Assembly (NCBI RefSeq): GCF_000725285.1
Contig: NZ_CP007161.1
Coordinates: 3,510,213-3,574,212, forward strand
Origin: Virgibacillus sp. SK37
GTDB taxonomy: Bacteria; Bacillota; Bacilli; Bacillales; Amphibacillaceae
Length of the DNA: 64,000 nucleotides
Reading direction: 5' to 3'
This document shows, one piece after another, positions 43,000-52,341 of the stretch (its first letter is position 1; every line of letters begins with the position of its first letter). Under the pieces are notes generated by a model. It was not told the DNA's origin. It saw only the letters and a program-made list of their open reading frames with translations, and did not search any database. A program made the position numbers and the translations under genes.

Positions 43000-43704
43000 A
43001 TGGCTATTCCAGAATTAGTTTTGCGTATTTGCTTATCCTTCTTGTTGTTATTTACACTAACTCGAATTATGGGAAGAAAAGAAATTAGTCAAATGACATT
43101 CTTTAATTTTGTTTCAGCTATTGCCATCGGCTCCATTGCCGCCATTCTTGCTACTAATCAAAATTTTAGTATGCTTAATGGATTTATAGCATTGACTGGA
43201 TGGGCAGGATTCACCCTAGGAATGGGATATATAGATATCAAATCACAAAAGGCTAGAAAATTTACTACAGGTATTCCAGAAATTGTTATTAAAGACGGAA
43301 AAATTATGGAGGAAGCACTGCGAAGAAAAAGGTTAGACAACGATTCCTTACAGGCTCTTTTACGTCAAAAAAACATATTTTCCATGAAAGAGGTAGACTA
43401 TGCCATTTTTGAAACAAGTGGCAAGCTTTCCGTCATGAAAAAGGAAAATAAACAACCAGCAACAAAAAGTGATGTTAATCAATTGGCCGCTAATCTGCCA
43501 AAAGTCTATCCTATTGCTACAGAGGTCATATCTGATGGAGAGCTTAATGAAACAAACCTGAAAAAGTTAAATCTTGATACCAACTGGCTAAACGCGCAAT
43601 TGAAACAAGCGGGTATAACCTCCCTATCTGAAGTTTTTTATGCTGAAGTACAATCTGATGGAACACTTTATCTTGATAATAAAAGAGATAATTTATATCA
43701 TTAA
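43000..43704 (+). CDS. YetF/DUF421-family membrane protein
   Basis: A 234-residue protein with three N-terminal membrane segments (about 5-80) and a two-part cytoplasmic domain. The family signature TRIMGRKEISQMTFFNFVSAIAIGSIAA is at residues 21-48, and RKRLDNDSLQALLRQKNIFSMKEVDYAIFETSGKLSVMKK at about 107-148. The domain is implicated in spore formation or germination in Bacillus (YetF, YrbG), but its biochemical role is unclear to me. GGAGAAAGTAGG precedes the ATG. It probably stands alone. Confidence 0.88.
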   Translation: MAIPELVLRICLSFLLLFTLTRIMGRKEISQMTFFNFVSAIAIGSIAAILATNQNFSMLNGFIALTGWAGFTLGMGYIDIKSQKARKFTTGIPEIVIKDGKIMEEALRRKRLDNDSLQALLRQKNIFSMKEVDYAIFETSGKLSVMKKENKQPATKSDVNQLAANLPKVYPIATEVISDGELNETNLKKLNLDTNWLNAQLKQAGITSLSEVFYAEVQSDGTLYLDNKRDNLYH

Positions 43705-43711
43705 AAAACTT

Positions 43712-43750
43712 AGAGTAGCCTGCTTTCTAATAATGCAAGCTACTCTATTT
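43712..43750 (+). terminator. Probable terminator of the yetF-like gene
   Basis: AGAGTAGC (43712-43719) pairs with GCTACTCT (43739-43746), with GC/GC pairs extending into the loop. The T tail is weak (ATTTGG). Confidence 0.55.
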
Positions 43751-43846
43751 GGTGAGATTCCATATTTTTTTCTTTCCAGTCTTTATATGGCCAAGCAGTG
43801 CATATATATATGCATAGTTGAAAGTCTCAAAGTACGGAGGGAAAAA

Positions 43847-44122
43847 ATGTTCACATTATTGGAAAAGGCAGTATTAGGAATGGCACTACTAAGGATTTTA
43901 TCAGGAGGGGTAGAGATTTTTGCTGCTTATCTTATGATTAGGTTTAATGAATTGGATAAAGCTCTTATCATCAATGGTTCCCTCGCTTTCATTGGTCCCT
44001 TAGTTCTCCTTCTCACGACAGCTATTGGATTAACCGGATTAGCTGAACAAGTATCTTTTAAAAAACTATTATTTATCATTATTGGAGTAAGTTTCATAAT
44101 ATTTGGTGTGAAAAGCAATTAG
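43847..44122 (+). CDS. yqhV: YqhV/DUF2619-family small membrane protein
   Basis: A 91-residue protein with three hydrophobic segments. It matches YqhV of Bacillus over its whole length (KAVLGMALLRILSGGVEIFAAYLMIRFN, ALIINGSLAFIGPLVLL, LFIIIGVSFIIFGVK). The ATG at 43847 has CGGAGGG upstream; a longer in-frame start at 43640 would overlap the yetF-like gene and lacks such a site. In B. subtilis the gene neighbours spoIIIA, but here it does not. Function unknown. Confidence 0.82.
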   Translation: MFTLLEKAVLGMALLRILSGGVEIFAAYLMIRFNELDKALIINGSLAFIGPLVLLLTTAIGLTGLAEQVSFKKLLFIIIGVSFIIFGVKSN

Positions 44123-44246
44123 TCTTTGAATTATATAACGAACAGTTTCTTATAATAATCGATGTACCTGTCTACTTTTATTTTCAGTCATATTTTCTCT
44201 TCTTTTTGGGAAACTAAAAGGACTACTTTTTAGGAGGAGTAACCAG

Positions 44247-44747
44247 ATGGGTATTTTAAATGGGAAACCTGAGGAAGAACCTCTTCACGCAGGTGAAGTA
44301 TTTCATTTATGGTCCTACTTACACGGAACAAAAGGGTTTCTGGTAAATATGCAAATATATCTCAACCATTCAGGAGATAATGATTTAATTGCTTTCTTGG
44401 AGGATATGCAGGAAAACGTTGTTACACAAGAGGAACAGCAAGTAGAAACCTTATTAAAGGAAACAGGGATTCGCTTACCTCCTGCCCCTCCTGATCGCCC
44501 GAATGTAGAGCTTCAAGATATCCCGGCTGGCGCTCGTTTTCATGACCCTGAGATAGCAAACTTGGTACAGAAAGAGCTAATGGTCAGCAGAATCCTTTGC
44601 AGTTACGTTATAGGGGTCTCTATTCGTGAAGACATCCGCACAATGTTTGGGGACTTTCAGGCTCAGCAAGATGAATACGAATTAAAACTGCTTAACATTA
44701 CAAAGGAAAAAGGCTGGATTGTTTCTCCGCCTATTAACACGAAGTGA
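44247..44747 (+). CDS. DUF3231 family protein (paralogue of 18002-18514)
   Basis: A 166-residue protein aligned along its entire length with the gene at 18002: [88 protein letters not shown] precedes the ATG. It ends 13 bases before the MFS transporter start, so the two probably share a transcript, whereas the other copy stands alone. The predicted fold is helical. Function unknown. Confidence 0.82.
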   Translation: MGILNGKPEEEPLHAGEVFHLWSYLHGTKGFLVNMQIYLNHSGDNDLIAFLEDMQENVVTQEEQQVETLLKETGIRLPPAPPDRPNVELQDIPAGARFHDPEIANLVQKELMVSRILCSYVIGVSIREDIRTMFGDFQAQQDEYELKLLNITKEKGWIVSPPINTK

Positions 44748-44760
44748 GGTGTGGGGAACA

Positions 44761-45999
44761 TTGAAACCAAAAGAAAAAGGCATGGCTATCATTACAATTG
44801 GCTCCATTCCCTTAATTATGACATTAGGAAACTCCATGCTAATCCCTATCCTTCCTCAAATGAAAGCAGCTTTAGAGTTATCTCAGATGCAAGTGAGTCT
44901 GACAATTACTGTATTTTCTATTATGGCAGCTATATTTATTCCTATCGTTGGCTATTTATCTGATCGATTTTCAAGAAAAATTGTGATTATTCCATCCATT
45001 ATTCTATTTGGGCTGGGTGGACTAATCTCAGGAGCTGGAGCAGCTTACTTCTCGCAATCCTATATATGGATTTTAATTGGTAGATCCATACAAGGTATTG
45101 GAGCAGCAGGCTCCGCACCTATGGCAATGGCCCTTACTGGAGATTTATTTAAAGGTGGAGAACAAAGTCGGGTGCTAGGAATATTTGAAGCTTCAAATGG
45201 ATTGGGGAAAGTGCTATCACCTATTTTCGGCTCATTATTGGGCTTAATTATTTGGTATGCTGCATTTTATGTATTCCCCGCCCTTTGTCTTATTAGTTTA
45301 ATTCTTTTACTATTTTTTATTAAAGAAAAGAGCAATAGACAAGCTCCGCCTCCCTTCGGAAAGTATATTAGAGGTTTGCTTAGTGTATTTAAGCATGAGG
45401 GTAGATGGATTGTTACCACCTATTTAGCAGGAGGAACCTGTTTATTTACCTTGTTTGGAATCCTTTTTTATTTATCGGATGTATTGGAAACGAAATATTC
45501 CATTGAGGGAATAATGAAAGGGTTAGTGCTTGCAGTCCCTCTTCTTGTATTGGTAATTACATCCTATATTACAGGTAGTAAGATTGGTAAAAACCTGGAA
45601 AAGATGAAGCGCTTATCTGTGATTGGCTTTGGGCTAATGACCTTATCCTTTGGAACACTTATTTTTTTTGAAAAAATCATTCCATTTATCTCGGTCTTGG
45701 CCATTAGCAGTATTGGAGCAGGTCTCATCCTTCCTTGTGTTAACAGTATTATAACTGGTGCAGTTGGAAAAGAACGTAGAGGCTTTGTAACATCTTTATA
45801 CGGATCTGTCCGGTTCCTCGGAGTCGCTCTCGGTCCCCCTATTTTCACCCGTTTAATGGAATGGTCAAACACCGGGATGTTTTTATCCATTGCTGCTTTC
45901 ACATTACTTGTAGGACTGTTAGTTTTAACCCTATTACACGTTAAAGGAAAAGATGGAAAGAAAAATAAAAAAACAGCTATTCGTTATAAATATACATGA
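44761..45999 (+). CDS. MFS multidrug-type efflux transporter
   Basis: A 413-residue protein with twelve hydrophobic segments. The MFS loop 2-3 motif [13 protein letters not shown] is near residue 65, and the drug/H+ antiporter motif C-like [15 protein letters not shown] near 150. A TTG start at 44761 is chosen because GAGGTGTGGGG lies just upstream; the frame extends back to 44719 through the DUF3231 stop region without a ribosome site. It ends with a basic tail ([11 protein letters not shown]). Substrate unknown. Confidence 0.86.
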   Translation: MKPKEKGMAIITIGSIPLIMTLGNSMLIPILPQMKAALELSQMQVSLTITVFSIMAAIFIPIVGYLSDRFSRKIVIIPSIILFGLGGLISGAGAAYFSQSYIWILIGRSIQGIGAAGSAPMAMALTGDLFKGGEQSRVLGIFEASNGLGKVLSPIFGSLLGLIIWYAAFYVFPALCLISLILLLFFIKEKSNRQAPPPFGKYIRGLLSVFKHEGRWIVTTYLAGGTCLFTLFGILFYLSDVLETKYSIEGIMKGLVLAVPLLVLVITSYITGSKIGKNLEKMKRLSVIGFGLMTLSFGTLIFFEKIIPFISVLAISSIGAGLILPCVNSIITGAVGKERRGFVTSLYGSVRFLGVALGPPIFTRLMEWSNTGMFLSIAAFTLLVGLLVLTLLHVKGKDGKKNKKTAIRYKYT

Positions 46000-46043
46000 G
46001 AAGATGGCTATGGTCAGAGAAATTGTAACTAAAATCTAAAACG

Positions 46044-46092
46044 AAAAGAGGAACAGCAAGAAGGGTTACCATTCCTTGCTGTTCCTCTTTTT
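46044..46092. terminator. Bidirectional terminator, MFS gene / nrnB
   Basis: AAAAGAGGAACAGCAAG pairs with CTTGCTGTTCCTCTTTT, a 17-bp perfect stem. T or A runs lie on both sides, and the genes converge. Confidence 0.9.
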
Positions 46093-47289
46093 CTACTTAC
46101 TCTCTTTTCTTTTATCCTTTTTAACCTCTTCCATGAGGTATTGCACAAATAACTCATCTCTAACTAGCCATGCTTCCTTTTGTCGCTTCAAAAACTTCTC
46201 GCCCTCTTCAAAGCTGGAAAATTGAGTATGCTGCTTTTGTCTATTTTTCTCATACGCCCATGCTTGTTCACTTAGCGGATAAAGGAATAAAAATTCATCT
46301 GCTTTACTTTTATATAGTGTTCCAAACGTGGAGTGCTTTAGATTAAAACGGTTTCTTCTAGCATCTTCTCGGAGCGGCTCCATTGGATAGGTCTTCGCTA
46401 CAAATTGGTTATAGGCTTCCTCTGTAAGAGAACAACCTGCAGCTTTCTCATGTCCTCCCCCTCCAAATGAACCTGCAACTTCGGAAACATCCACATGATC
46501 GTGTATCGTTCTAAAACCCATCCTTCTTCCACCAATATTTAAAATAGCTATATAATCGAGATGCGGGTACTCTTTTCCTAATTGATTTCCTAACTCTGAA
46601 TGATAGGATTCTGCGAAAACAACTCCTGCAAAATAACCACCTGCTTTGATTTGGACAAGTTCCCGTCTTTTTCGTCGAATATAGCGGACAATCTTATCAT
46701 CCTCCATATCAAGTAGCTTCTTTTCAAAATCATCAAAATCAAAGTTCACGTCTTTACTTAATCTTTCCAGCATGGTTTCTTCAAATTCATCTATGGATAC
46801 AAGAAAAAATAATGCATTTAAGCGTTTTGCTTTTTGATTATCATTTTTCTCCCATTCCCATGTGTCATACTGTCTAACAAGCTCGACAAACTCAGATATT
46901 GCATTCGACGCTTCCAAATAGTTGTTTTTCACAAGATAATCATAGTACAAGGAGGTAGCCGAATGTAATTTACCAGATTCACCTTCTACACGAACATCTG
47001 CCCATTCATAATCATTAAATGACAGAGCAGTTTTATGATGGTCGATTAACTGCACCTGTCCTCCCTCTTTATAAAAATTCTCTAACCGTTTCTCATTTTC
47101 TTCATTTACCGATAAATCGGTAATCATTAGAAACGTATCTTTTGACTCATTTTCCAGAAACCATTTTACTTCCCTGTTTAATCCCGAGATTGAATTATAG
47201 CGAATGGTAACCTGTTTCCCAAAAGCTAAGCGTGCTAAAATCCCACAACCCACGCCGTCTAAGTCATTATGTGATAGCAATTTATACAT
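46093..47289 (-). CDS. nrnB: NrnB, DHH-family oligoribonuclease
   Basis: A 398-residue DHH/DHHA1 phosphodiesterase that removes nucleotides from the 3' end of short RNAs. The N-terminal SHNDLDGVGCGI (metal Asp) is followed by DLSVN, and the DHH box QLIDHHKTAL is near residue 83. The C-terminal DHHA1 motif is GSFGGGGHEKAAGC near 280. Length matches B. subtilis NrnB (YngD). The ATG at 47289 follows AGAGGTG by six bases. The 290 bases upstream, to the next gene, show no further genes or strong dyads. Confidence 0.93.
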   Translation of the reverse strand: MYKLLSHNDLDGVGCGILARLAFGKQVTIRYNSISGLNREVKWFLENESKDTFLMITDLSVNEENEKRLENFYKEGGQVQLIDHHKTALSFNDYEWADVRVEGESGKLHSATSLYYDYLVKNNYLEASNAISEFVELVRQYDTWEWEKNDNQKAKRLNALFFLVSIDEFEETMLERLSKDVNFDFDDFEKKLLDMEDDKIVRYIRRKRRELVQIKAGGYFAGVVFAESYHSELGNQLGKEYPHLDYIAILNIGGRRMGFRTIHDHVDVSEVAGSFGGGGHEKAAGCSLTEEAYNQFVAKTYPMEPLREDARRNRFNLKHSTFGTLYKSKADEFLFLYPLSEQAWAYEKNRQKQHTQFSSFEEGEKFLKRQKEAWLVRDELFVQYLMEEVKKDKRKESK

Positions 47290-47580
47290 GTATGTCACCT
47301 CTGCTACTAGTATGGTTCGATAAGGCTGAATTTATCAACTAAAGAAGAAGTCATTTCAAACAAAAAAGTACTACGTTTCGTAAAGAAAATTGAAACTTCG
47401 TGCAGCTTTCATACGTTATATATACCAAATTATTCCTTTATAGATTACTTTTCTAAAAAAAGGGAATAACTTCAGTAGCAGTAGTAAATACCTATTTCTT
47501 ATTTTTCGAACATCTACATATATAGCAAGAATAGATCATAACAGACAGGCAGAATTTATATAAAAATCAGGGGGATTCAT

Positions 47581-47862
47581 ATGAATAAATTTAGCAGGGG
47601 ATCCATAACACTCATTTTATTTGCTTTTATTCTTTTACTAATTAATTGGTCGATTATTCAATTCTCTGAGCCTATATCACTTATTGCTTATTTACTCTTA
47701 TTTGTAAGCGGGATTTTAGGAATAGTGGCATTCCTCCGGAAGGAATCCGGGTTTTTGAAAGGAAGCTGTCTTCTCTGTATAGCAGCTATTTTACTCTTCA
47801 TCTCTTGGTTTAAACCCCTTGAAATTACAAAAGTGACTACATGGTTACAAAAAATCATCTAA
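47581..47862 (+). CDS. Small three-helix membrane protein
   Basis: A 93-residue protein with three hydrophobic segments (about 8-27, 31-50, 58-75) and a short amphipathic end. GGGGG lies about six bases before the ATG. It is followed, 40 bases later, by another small membrane protein gene in the same direction. I do not recognise a specific family; DUF3953-like small proteins are similar in size. Confidence 0.72.
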   Translation: MNKFSRGSITLILFAFILLLINWSIIQFSEPISLIAYLLLFVSGILGIVAFLRKESGFLKGSCLLCIAAILLFISWFKPLEITKVTTWLQKII

Positions 47863-47902
47863 CTAATTAAAGAAGCCTAGCTTTCAAAAAAGGAGGGGTA
47901 AG

Positions 47903-48223
47903 ATGAGACGCTTTTTCCAAAACGCCATGCGTGTCTCGTTAACATCACTGGCTGCCACCCTTGTTGTCACTGTAATTCTAATGGTGATATTAAACCTGGC
48001 AACTACGAACACAGCACTAATACATTCCATTGGTAAAACGTATATTGCACTTTCACTGCCTTTCCTAATTCTCAATCCAATATTTGGCTTTATTTACTCA
48101 TTTAAAATAAATGACCCATATAAGATTCTTTATATACTACTTCACTTTGCATCTATTTGTACTATCTCTGTTGTTGCATTGCTTGGTTTTATGTTTCGTT
48201 ATTTTGTATCCTTTGCTCCCTAA
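47903..48223 (+). CDS. Small membrane protein of unknown function
   Basis: A 106-residue protein with three hydrophobic segments (about 12-33, 47-67, 76-100). AGGAGGGG precedes the ATG. It forms a probable two-gene operon with the preceding 93-residue membrane protein and is closed by a strong terminator. No recognisable family motif. Confidence 0.7.
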   Translation: MRRFFQNAMRVSLTSLAATLVVTVILMVILNLATTNTALIHSIGKTYIALSLPFLILNPIFGFIYSFKINDPYKILYILLHFASICTISVVALLGFMFRYFVSFAP

Positions 48224-48243
48224 AGCATGTGAAATTTTAACTT

Positions 48244-48277
48244 AAAAGGCATAATCGTTAATGATTATGCTTTTTTT
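48244..48277 (+). terminator. Terminator after the small membrane protein genes
   Basis: AAAGGCATAATC pairs with GATTATGCTTT, 6-base loop, followed by TTTTTT. Confidence 0.87.
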
Positions 48278-48282
48278 AACGT

Positions 48283-48520
48283 CTATTCTTTTTTGAAGTT
48301 TTGTGTGCTTCTTACGGTATCAATAGGACGGACAGCTCTTTCAATTTCCTCCCGCTTTGGCCAGAAATGGCGGTAACGATAATTTTTCTCCTAATGTCTC
48401 ATATGGTTCATCCTCCATGAAGCCTGGCCATCTGTAGCAAATTCAAATAAAATTCGTGGAGCTACATGGACATATAAAGAACCAAAATGCTTTTCATATG
48501 AAATAGCTAAATAACATCGC
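48283..48520 (-). pseudogene. C-terminal remnant of a glyoxalase-family ring-cleaving dioxygenase
   Basis: On the minus strand three successive frames give HVAPRILFEFATDGQ, then FMEDEPYETLGEKLSLPPF, then WPKREEIERAVRPIDTVRS and TAG at 48283. Together these reproduce the C-terminal end of VOC/MhqO-type dioxygenases (FEIATD-PGF--DEP---LG--L-LPP-----RE-IE--L-PI). At least two frameshifts separate the pieces and the N-terminal two thirds are absent. The gene is dead. With the hairpin at 48551 it fills the 440-base gap. Confidence 0.78.
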
Positions 48521-48550
48521 TATGGAAAAGTAATTTCCATTCGTTCGCAT

Positions 48551-48579
48551 TTACCTCCTACTTTGAATGTAGGAGGTAA
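48551..48579. other. Perfect 11-bp hairpin
   Basis: TTACCTCCTAC (48551-48561) pairs with GTAGGAGGTAA (48569-48579). No T run follows on either strand. On the minus strand it lies about 85 bases past the scrK stop. The right arm contains AGGAGG, but no start codon follows at a useful distance. Confidence 0.6.
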
Positions 48580-48662
48580 CGTTTATATCCCAATATGTGT
48601 GATAGGATCTTTTTTTATTAAATTAAAAATCACAGTTAACCAGCTAAATTAGTTTATCTTCT

Positions 48663-49610
48663 CTATCGATTCAAATAACCTTCTACCTCGGCTCTCGTTG
48701 GCAAGGCAGTCATTGCACCTTTTGTAGAAGCAGCAAGTCCACCGGATACCGAGGCGAATTCAGCTATCCTCATTGCTTCTTCCAATGTAAGAGCATGTAT
48801 ATTTGTAACATACTGATCAATAGAATAAAGCACCCCAGAAACAAAGGCATCGCCAGCACCAGTTGTGTCAATTGCCTTCACCTGCATCGCCGGAACATGT
48901 CTATTACCTTCCCTTGTCTTCACGTAACACCCTTCCGCTCCCAAGGTGACAAATATAACAGGGATTTCATATTGTTCGAGCATTTCCAGACCCTCTTTAA
49001 CTGACTTTTTATCTGTAATAAATGCTAACTCCTCTTCAGAAATCTTTAAAATGTCCACTTCTCCAAGCATGGAAATGATCCTATCTTTTGCCTCCTCTTT
49101 CGAATCCCACAGCATCAAACGCAGATTAGGGTCATAGGAAATAAGCAATCCGTTCTCTTTTGCCAGTTTAACAGCCGCCCTCGTTGCACCCTGTGCTGGC
49201 TCGCTAATTAATGATATTGATCCGAAATGGAGAATACGATGTTGAAGCAAGTGCTCGCTATTTATGTGATTCTCCTCGAGAAAACGGTCCGCACTTGGGT
49301 TAATGTAAAAATCAAAGCTCCGCTCCCCGTCCTCTCTGTTGGTTACAAATACAATACCTGTACGATGTTCCTTCGAAAATAATAATTGTTCTGTATTCAC
49401 ATAATAGGACTGCAGTGTTTCTTGTAAAAAACTGCCTAGCACATCATCTCCTACCATGCCAATAAATGATGAATCACCACCAAGCCTTGCCACCCCCACA
49501 GCCACATTTGCAGGGGCACCTCCAGGACTTTTATGATAAGTTGTATTCGTAACATCTGTAGGTATAAAATCGATTAACGTCTCACCAAGTGTAATGACAC
49601 CATGATTCAC
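48663..49610 (-). CDS. scrK: Fructokinase (PfkB family)
   Basis: A 315-residue ribokinase-family sugar kinase. The N-terminal GGAPANVAVGVARLGG signature is at residues 31-46 and the ATP/catalytic DTTGAGDAFVSGVLY, with the general base Asp, near 250. It phosphorylates the fructose released when ScrB cleaves sucrose-6-phosphate. A GTG start follows GGGAGG by eight bases. It is divergent from scrR, EIIBC, scrB and EIIA, which together form a complete sucrose pathway. The role as fructokinase follows from family and context. Confidence 0.92.
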   Translation of the reverse strand: MNHGVITLGETLIDFIPTDVTNTTYHKSPGGAPANVAVGVARLGGDSSFIGMVGDDVLGSFLQETLQSYYVNTEQLLFSKEHRTGIVFVTNREDGERSFDFYINPSADRFLEENHINSEHLLQHRILHFGSISLISEPAQGATRAAVKLAKENGLLISYDPNLRLMLWDSKEEAKDRIISMLGEVDILKISEEELAFITDKKSVKEGLEMLEQYEIPVIFVTLGAEGCYVKTREGNRHVPAMQVKAIDTTGAGDAFVSGVLYSIDQYVTNIHALTLEEAMRIAEFASVSGGLAASTKGAMTALPTRAEVEGYLNR

Positions 49611-49652
49611 GATGATTACCTCCCTGTGGTATGATTTATATAGGTCAAATTA

Positions 49653-49674
49653 TGTTCTATTATTCTACAGAACA
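49653..49674. promoter_or_regulatory. Dyad in the scrK-scrR intergenic region
   Basis: TGTTCT (49653-49658) and AGAACA (49669-49674) are inverted with a 10-base spacer, in the 96-base gap between the divergent genes. It does not match the operators in front of the EIIBC gene, so the regulator, if any, is unclear. Confidence 0.3.
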
Positions 49675-49706
49675 CAAAATATGTCATCAAATAAGGGTGA
49701 AAAACA

Positions 49707-50693
49707 TTGCTTACAATAAAAGAAATAGCAGAAATGGCTAACGTATCCAGATCTACTGTTTCCCGTTTTCTAAACGATTCTGGCTATGTCAGTGAAGAGG
49801 CCAGAAAACGAATTGATAAAGTAATCAAAGAAACAGGATATATACCTAATGAACATGCCAAATCACTCCGCACCAAAAAAACAAAAGTAATTGGTGTCAT
49901 ATTACCAACCATTCATACAGAAACATCAAGTAAAATTGTAGCTGGAATAGATAACGAGTTGGCAAAACAGGGGTATCAGATTCTTCTAGCTAATACCAAT
50001 CTGGATAAAGAAAAGGAAATCGAATATCTGGATTTACTTAAAGTCCGTCAAGTAGACGGAATTATTTTAGTAGCGACAAATACGAAAGAAAAATTAGTTA
50101 AGAAAATACAGGAAATGAATCTGCCAATTGTAATTATAGGACAGGACATGCCAGAGGTTGCCAGTGTAGTCTATGATGATTTCCATGCCTCGAAAGAGAT
50201 TACTAACTTCTTAATTGAGAGAGAGCATAAAAAGATAGCATTTATCGGGGTAGATGAGACAGATCGCTCGGTAGGTTATTTTCGTAAAAAGGGATATTAT
50301 TCGGCGATGAATGAGCGCAAATTGGAAGTAGCCCCACCTTGGGTACAGACAGCTATATTTGACATAGATTCTGGTTATGAAGCAATGAGACAAATTTTAA
50401 CACAAAGCTATACTCTCCCTACCGCTGTCTTTGCAGTAACAGACCGTTTAGCTATTGGAGCAATGAGCTATTTGAAAGAACAAGGACTTATTGTGCCAAA
50501 TGACATTGCTGTAGCGAGTATTGGTGCATCAGAAATTTCCAGATATGTTGATCCTTCTCTAACAACAGTAGACTATCACAATGAGGTGGCCGGTAAACAA
50601 GCTGCCAAACAAATACTCGCCATTATATCCAAAACACATTACGAAGAGAGAATTTTACTGAACTATAGACTAATTATTCGTAATAGTGTATGA
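49707..50693 (+). CDS. scrR: LacI-family regulator of sucrose genes (ScrR-like)
   Basis: A 328-residue LacI/GalR regulator. The helix-turn-helix reads TIKEIAEMANVSRSTVSRFLNDSGYVSEEARKRI (residues 2-35), followed by the hinge and a periplasmic-binding-protein-like effector domain (KVIGVILPTIHTETSSKIVAGI onwards). A TTG start follows AAGGGTGA. Palindromes with the central ATCGAT lie directly downstream of it, before the EIIBC gene. It probably represses the transporter and hydrolase genes until sucrose-6-phosphate or fructose is present. Confidence 0.88.
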   Translation: MLTIKEIAEMANVSRSTVSRFLNDSGYVSEEARKRIDKVIKETGYIPNEHAKSLRTKKTKVIGVILPTIHTETSSKIVAGIDNELAKQGYQILLANTNLDKEKEIEYLDLLKVRQVDGIILVATNTKEKLVKKIQEMNLPIVIIGQDMPEVASVVYDDFHASKEITNFLIEREHKKIAFIGVDETDRSVGYFRKKGYYSAMNERKLEVAPPWVQTAIFDIDSGYEAMRQILTQSYTLPTAVFAVTDRLAIGAMSYLKEQGLIVPNDIAVASIGASEISRYVDPSLTTVDYHNEVAGKQAAKQILAIISKTHYEERILLNYRLIIRNSV

Positions 50694-50727
50694 TGAAATC
50701 GTGGAACCGATTTCATCATACGCACTA

Positions 50728-50809
50728 TGGAATCGATACCACCCTCAACACAGTTATTGTCTATCGCTATTTTATTTACTAATTATATCAATAGTGGAAT
50801 CGATACCAC
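50728..50809. promoter_or_regulatory. Two ScrR-type operators in front of the sucrose PTS operon
   Basis: TGGAATCGATACCA at 50728-50741 and GTGGAATCGATACCAC at 50794-50809 are two copies of one palindrome, 67 bases apart. A weaker third word, GTGGAACCGATTTCAT, is at 50701-50716. The second lies 23 bases before the EIIBC start. The arrangement suits a looping LacI-type repressor. Confidence 0.72.
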
Positions 50810-50832
50810 AAAAATAAAAGGAGTGAGGTTAT

Positions 50833-52236
50833 ATGTCTGATAACAAGAAAATCGCAAAGGAGCTTATTGACGCCGTCGGTGGAACAGAGAATATTCATTC
50901 TGTCGCCCATTGTGCCACAAGATTACGTTTTATGATCCATGACAAAGAAAAAATCGATCAGGAAAAGGTTGAAAACACGGATAAAGTAAAGGGTGCCTTT
51001 TTTAACTCCGGTCAATATCAGGTAATTCTTGGGACCGGCACAGTAAATCGTATTTACGAGGAAGTAGATAAGCTCGGTATCAACAGCACAGATAAATCCG
51101 AACAATCAAAAGAAGCTGCAAAAGAAAAGAATGCATTTCAGCGTGCCATTCGAACATTGGGAGATGTATTTGTCCCAATAATTCCCGTACTTGTAGCAAC
51201 AGGTTTGTTCATGGGGCTTAGAGGTCTGGTCATGCAAGAACAAGTATTGGCATTGTTTGGCATGACACCAGCTGATATCTCTGAGAACTTTCTCTTATTT
51301 ACTCAAATCCTAACAGATACTGCATTCATATTTTTACCTGCACTTGTTGCTTGGTCAACTTTTAGAGTATTTGGGGGCACGCCAATTATTGGTCTTGTAT
51401 TAGGATTAATGCTAGTAAGTCCCGCATTGCCCAACGCTTGGGAAGTCGCGACAGAAGCCGAACCGTTATATTTCTTGGGATTCATTCCTGTAGTAGGCTA
51501 TCAAGGCGCTGTATTACCTGCCTTTTTTGCTGGGATAATTGGCGCAAAACTTGAAAGAGCCATCCGGAAACGGGTTCCGGAATCATTGGATTTAATCATT
51601 ACCCCATTTTTAACATTATTAGTCATGATTGCAGCAGCTCTCTTCATTATTGGGCCAGTTTTCCATACAGTGGAGGAATATATTCTTCAAGGTACACTCT
51701 TTGTGTTAAACCTGCCATTCGGCATTGCAGGATTTTTAATTGGCGCCTTAAATCAAATCATTGTAATTACAGGTGTTCATCATATATTTAACTTGTTGGA
51801 AATCCAATTGCTTGAAAAGTTCGGGAACAACCCATATAACGCCATTGTTACTTCAGCAGTAGCCGCACAGGGTGGAGCAGCACTAGCAGTAGGACTAAAA
51901 ACAAAGTCCAAAAAACTGAAGGCATTGGCCTTACCTTCCTCCTTTTCTGCATTCCTTGGAATTACGGAGCCTGCCATTTTTGGTGTAAACCTACGCTATG
52001 TTAAACCTTTCGTAATGGGCTTAATTGGCGGCGGTGTTGGTGGTTTTACTGCTTCCCTACTTGGTATAAAAGGGACCGGTATGGCAATCACCGTCATCCC
52101 TGGTAGCTTACTGTATCTTAATGGACAGATTTTACAGTATATCCTGGTTAACCTCATTGCTATAGGTACAGCATTTGTTCTTACATGGTTATTCGGATAT
52201 TCAGATAAAAAACTTAAAGACGTTGAAACAGCATAA
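50833..52236 (+). CDS. scrA: PTS sucrose-specific EIIBC component
   Basis: A 467-residue sugar permease. The N-terminal IIB domain (1-85) carries the phosphorylated Cys in HCATRLRFMI at about residue 28. From about 105 to 460 is the IIC domain with about ten membrane segments (IPVLVATGLFMGLRG, TGVHHIFNLLEIQLL, GITEPAIFGVNLRY). There is no fused IIA domain; that is supplied by the separate EIIA gene two genes downstream. It imports sucrose as sucrose-6-phosphate. GGAGTGAGG precedes the ATG. Sucrose specificity is inferred from the scrB and scrK neighbours. Confidence 0.92.
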   Translation: MSDNKKIAKELIDAVGGTENIHSVAHCATRLRFMIHDKEKIDQEKVENTDKVKGAFFNSGQYQVILGTGTVNRIYEEVDKLGINSTDKSEQSKEAAKEKNAFQRAIRTLGDVFVPIIPVLVATGLFMGLRGLVMQEQVLALFGMTPADISENFLLFTQILTDTAFIFLPALVAWSTFRVFGGTPIIGLVLGLMLVSPALPNAWEVATEAEPLYFLGFIPVVGYQGAVLPAFFAGIIGAKLERAIRKRVPESLDLIITPFLTLLVMIAAALFIIGPVFHTVEEYILQGTLFVLNLPFGIAGFLIGALNQIIVITGVHHIFNLLEIQLLEKFGNNPYNAIVTSAVAAQGGAALAVGLKTKSKKLKALALPSSFSAFLGITEPAIFGVNLRYVKPFVMGLIGGGVGGFTASLLGIKGTGMAITVIPGSLLYLNGQILQYILVNLIAIGTAFVLTWLFGYSDKKLKDVETA

Positions 52237-52286
52237 GAAAAGGGCAAGTGACTTGCTGACAAAGCAACACATTTAATAATAAAGAC

Positions 52287-52318
52287 AGACAGGCAGGCAA
52301 CCCCTTGCCTGTCTTTTA
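52287..52318 (+). terminator. Intercistronic hairpin between scrA and scrB
   Basis: AGACAGGCA (52287-52295) pairs with TGCCTGTCT (52306-52314), followed by TTT. It looks like a partial terminator within the operon, which would lower scrB and EIIA relative to the transporter, or protect the upstream mRNA's 3' end. Confidence 0.68.
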
Positions 52319-52341
52319 GATAAGGAGTGCCTCATACAGAT

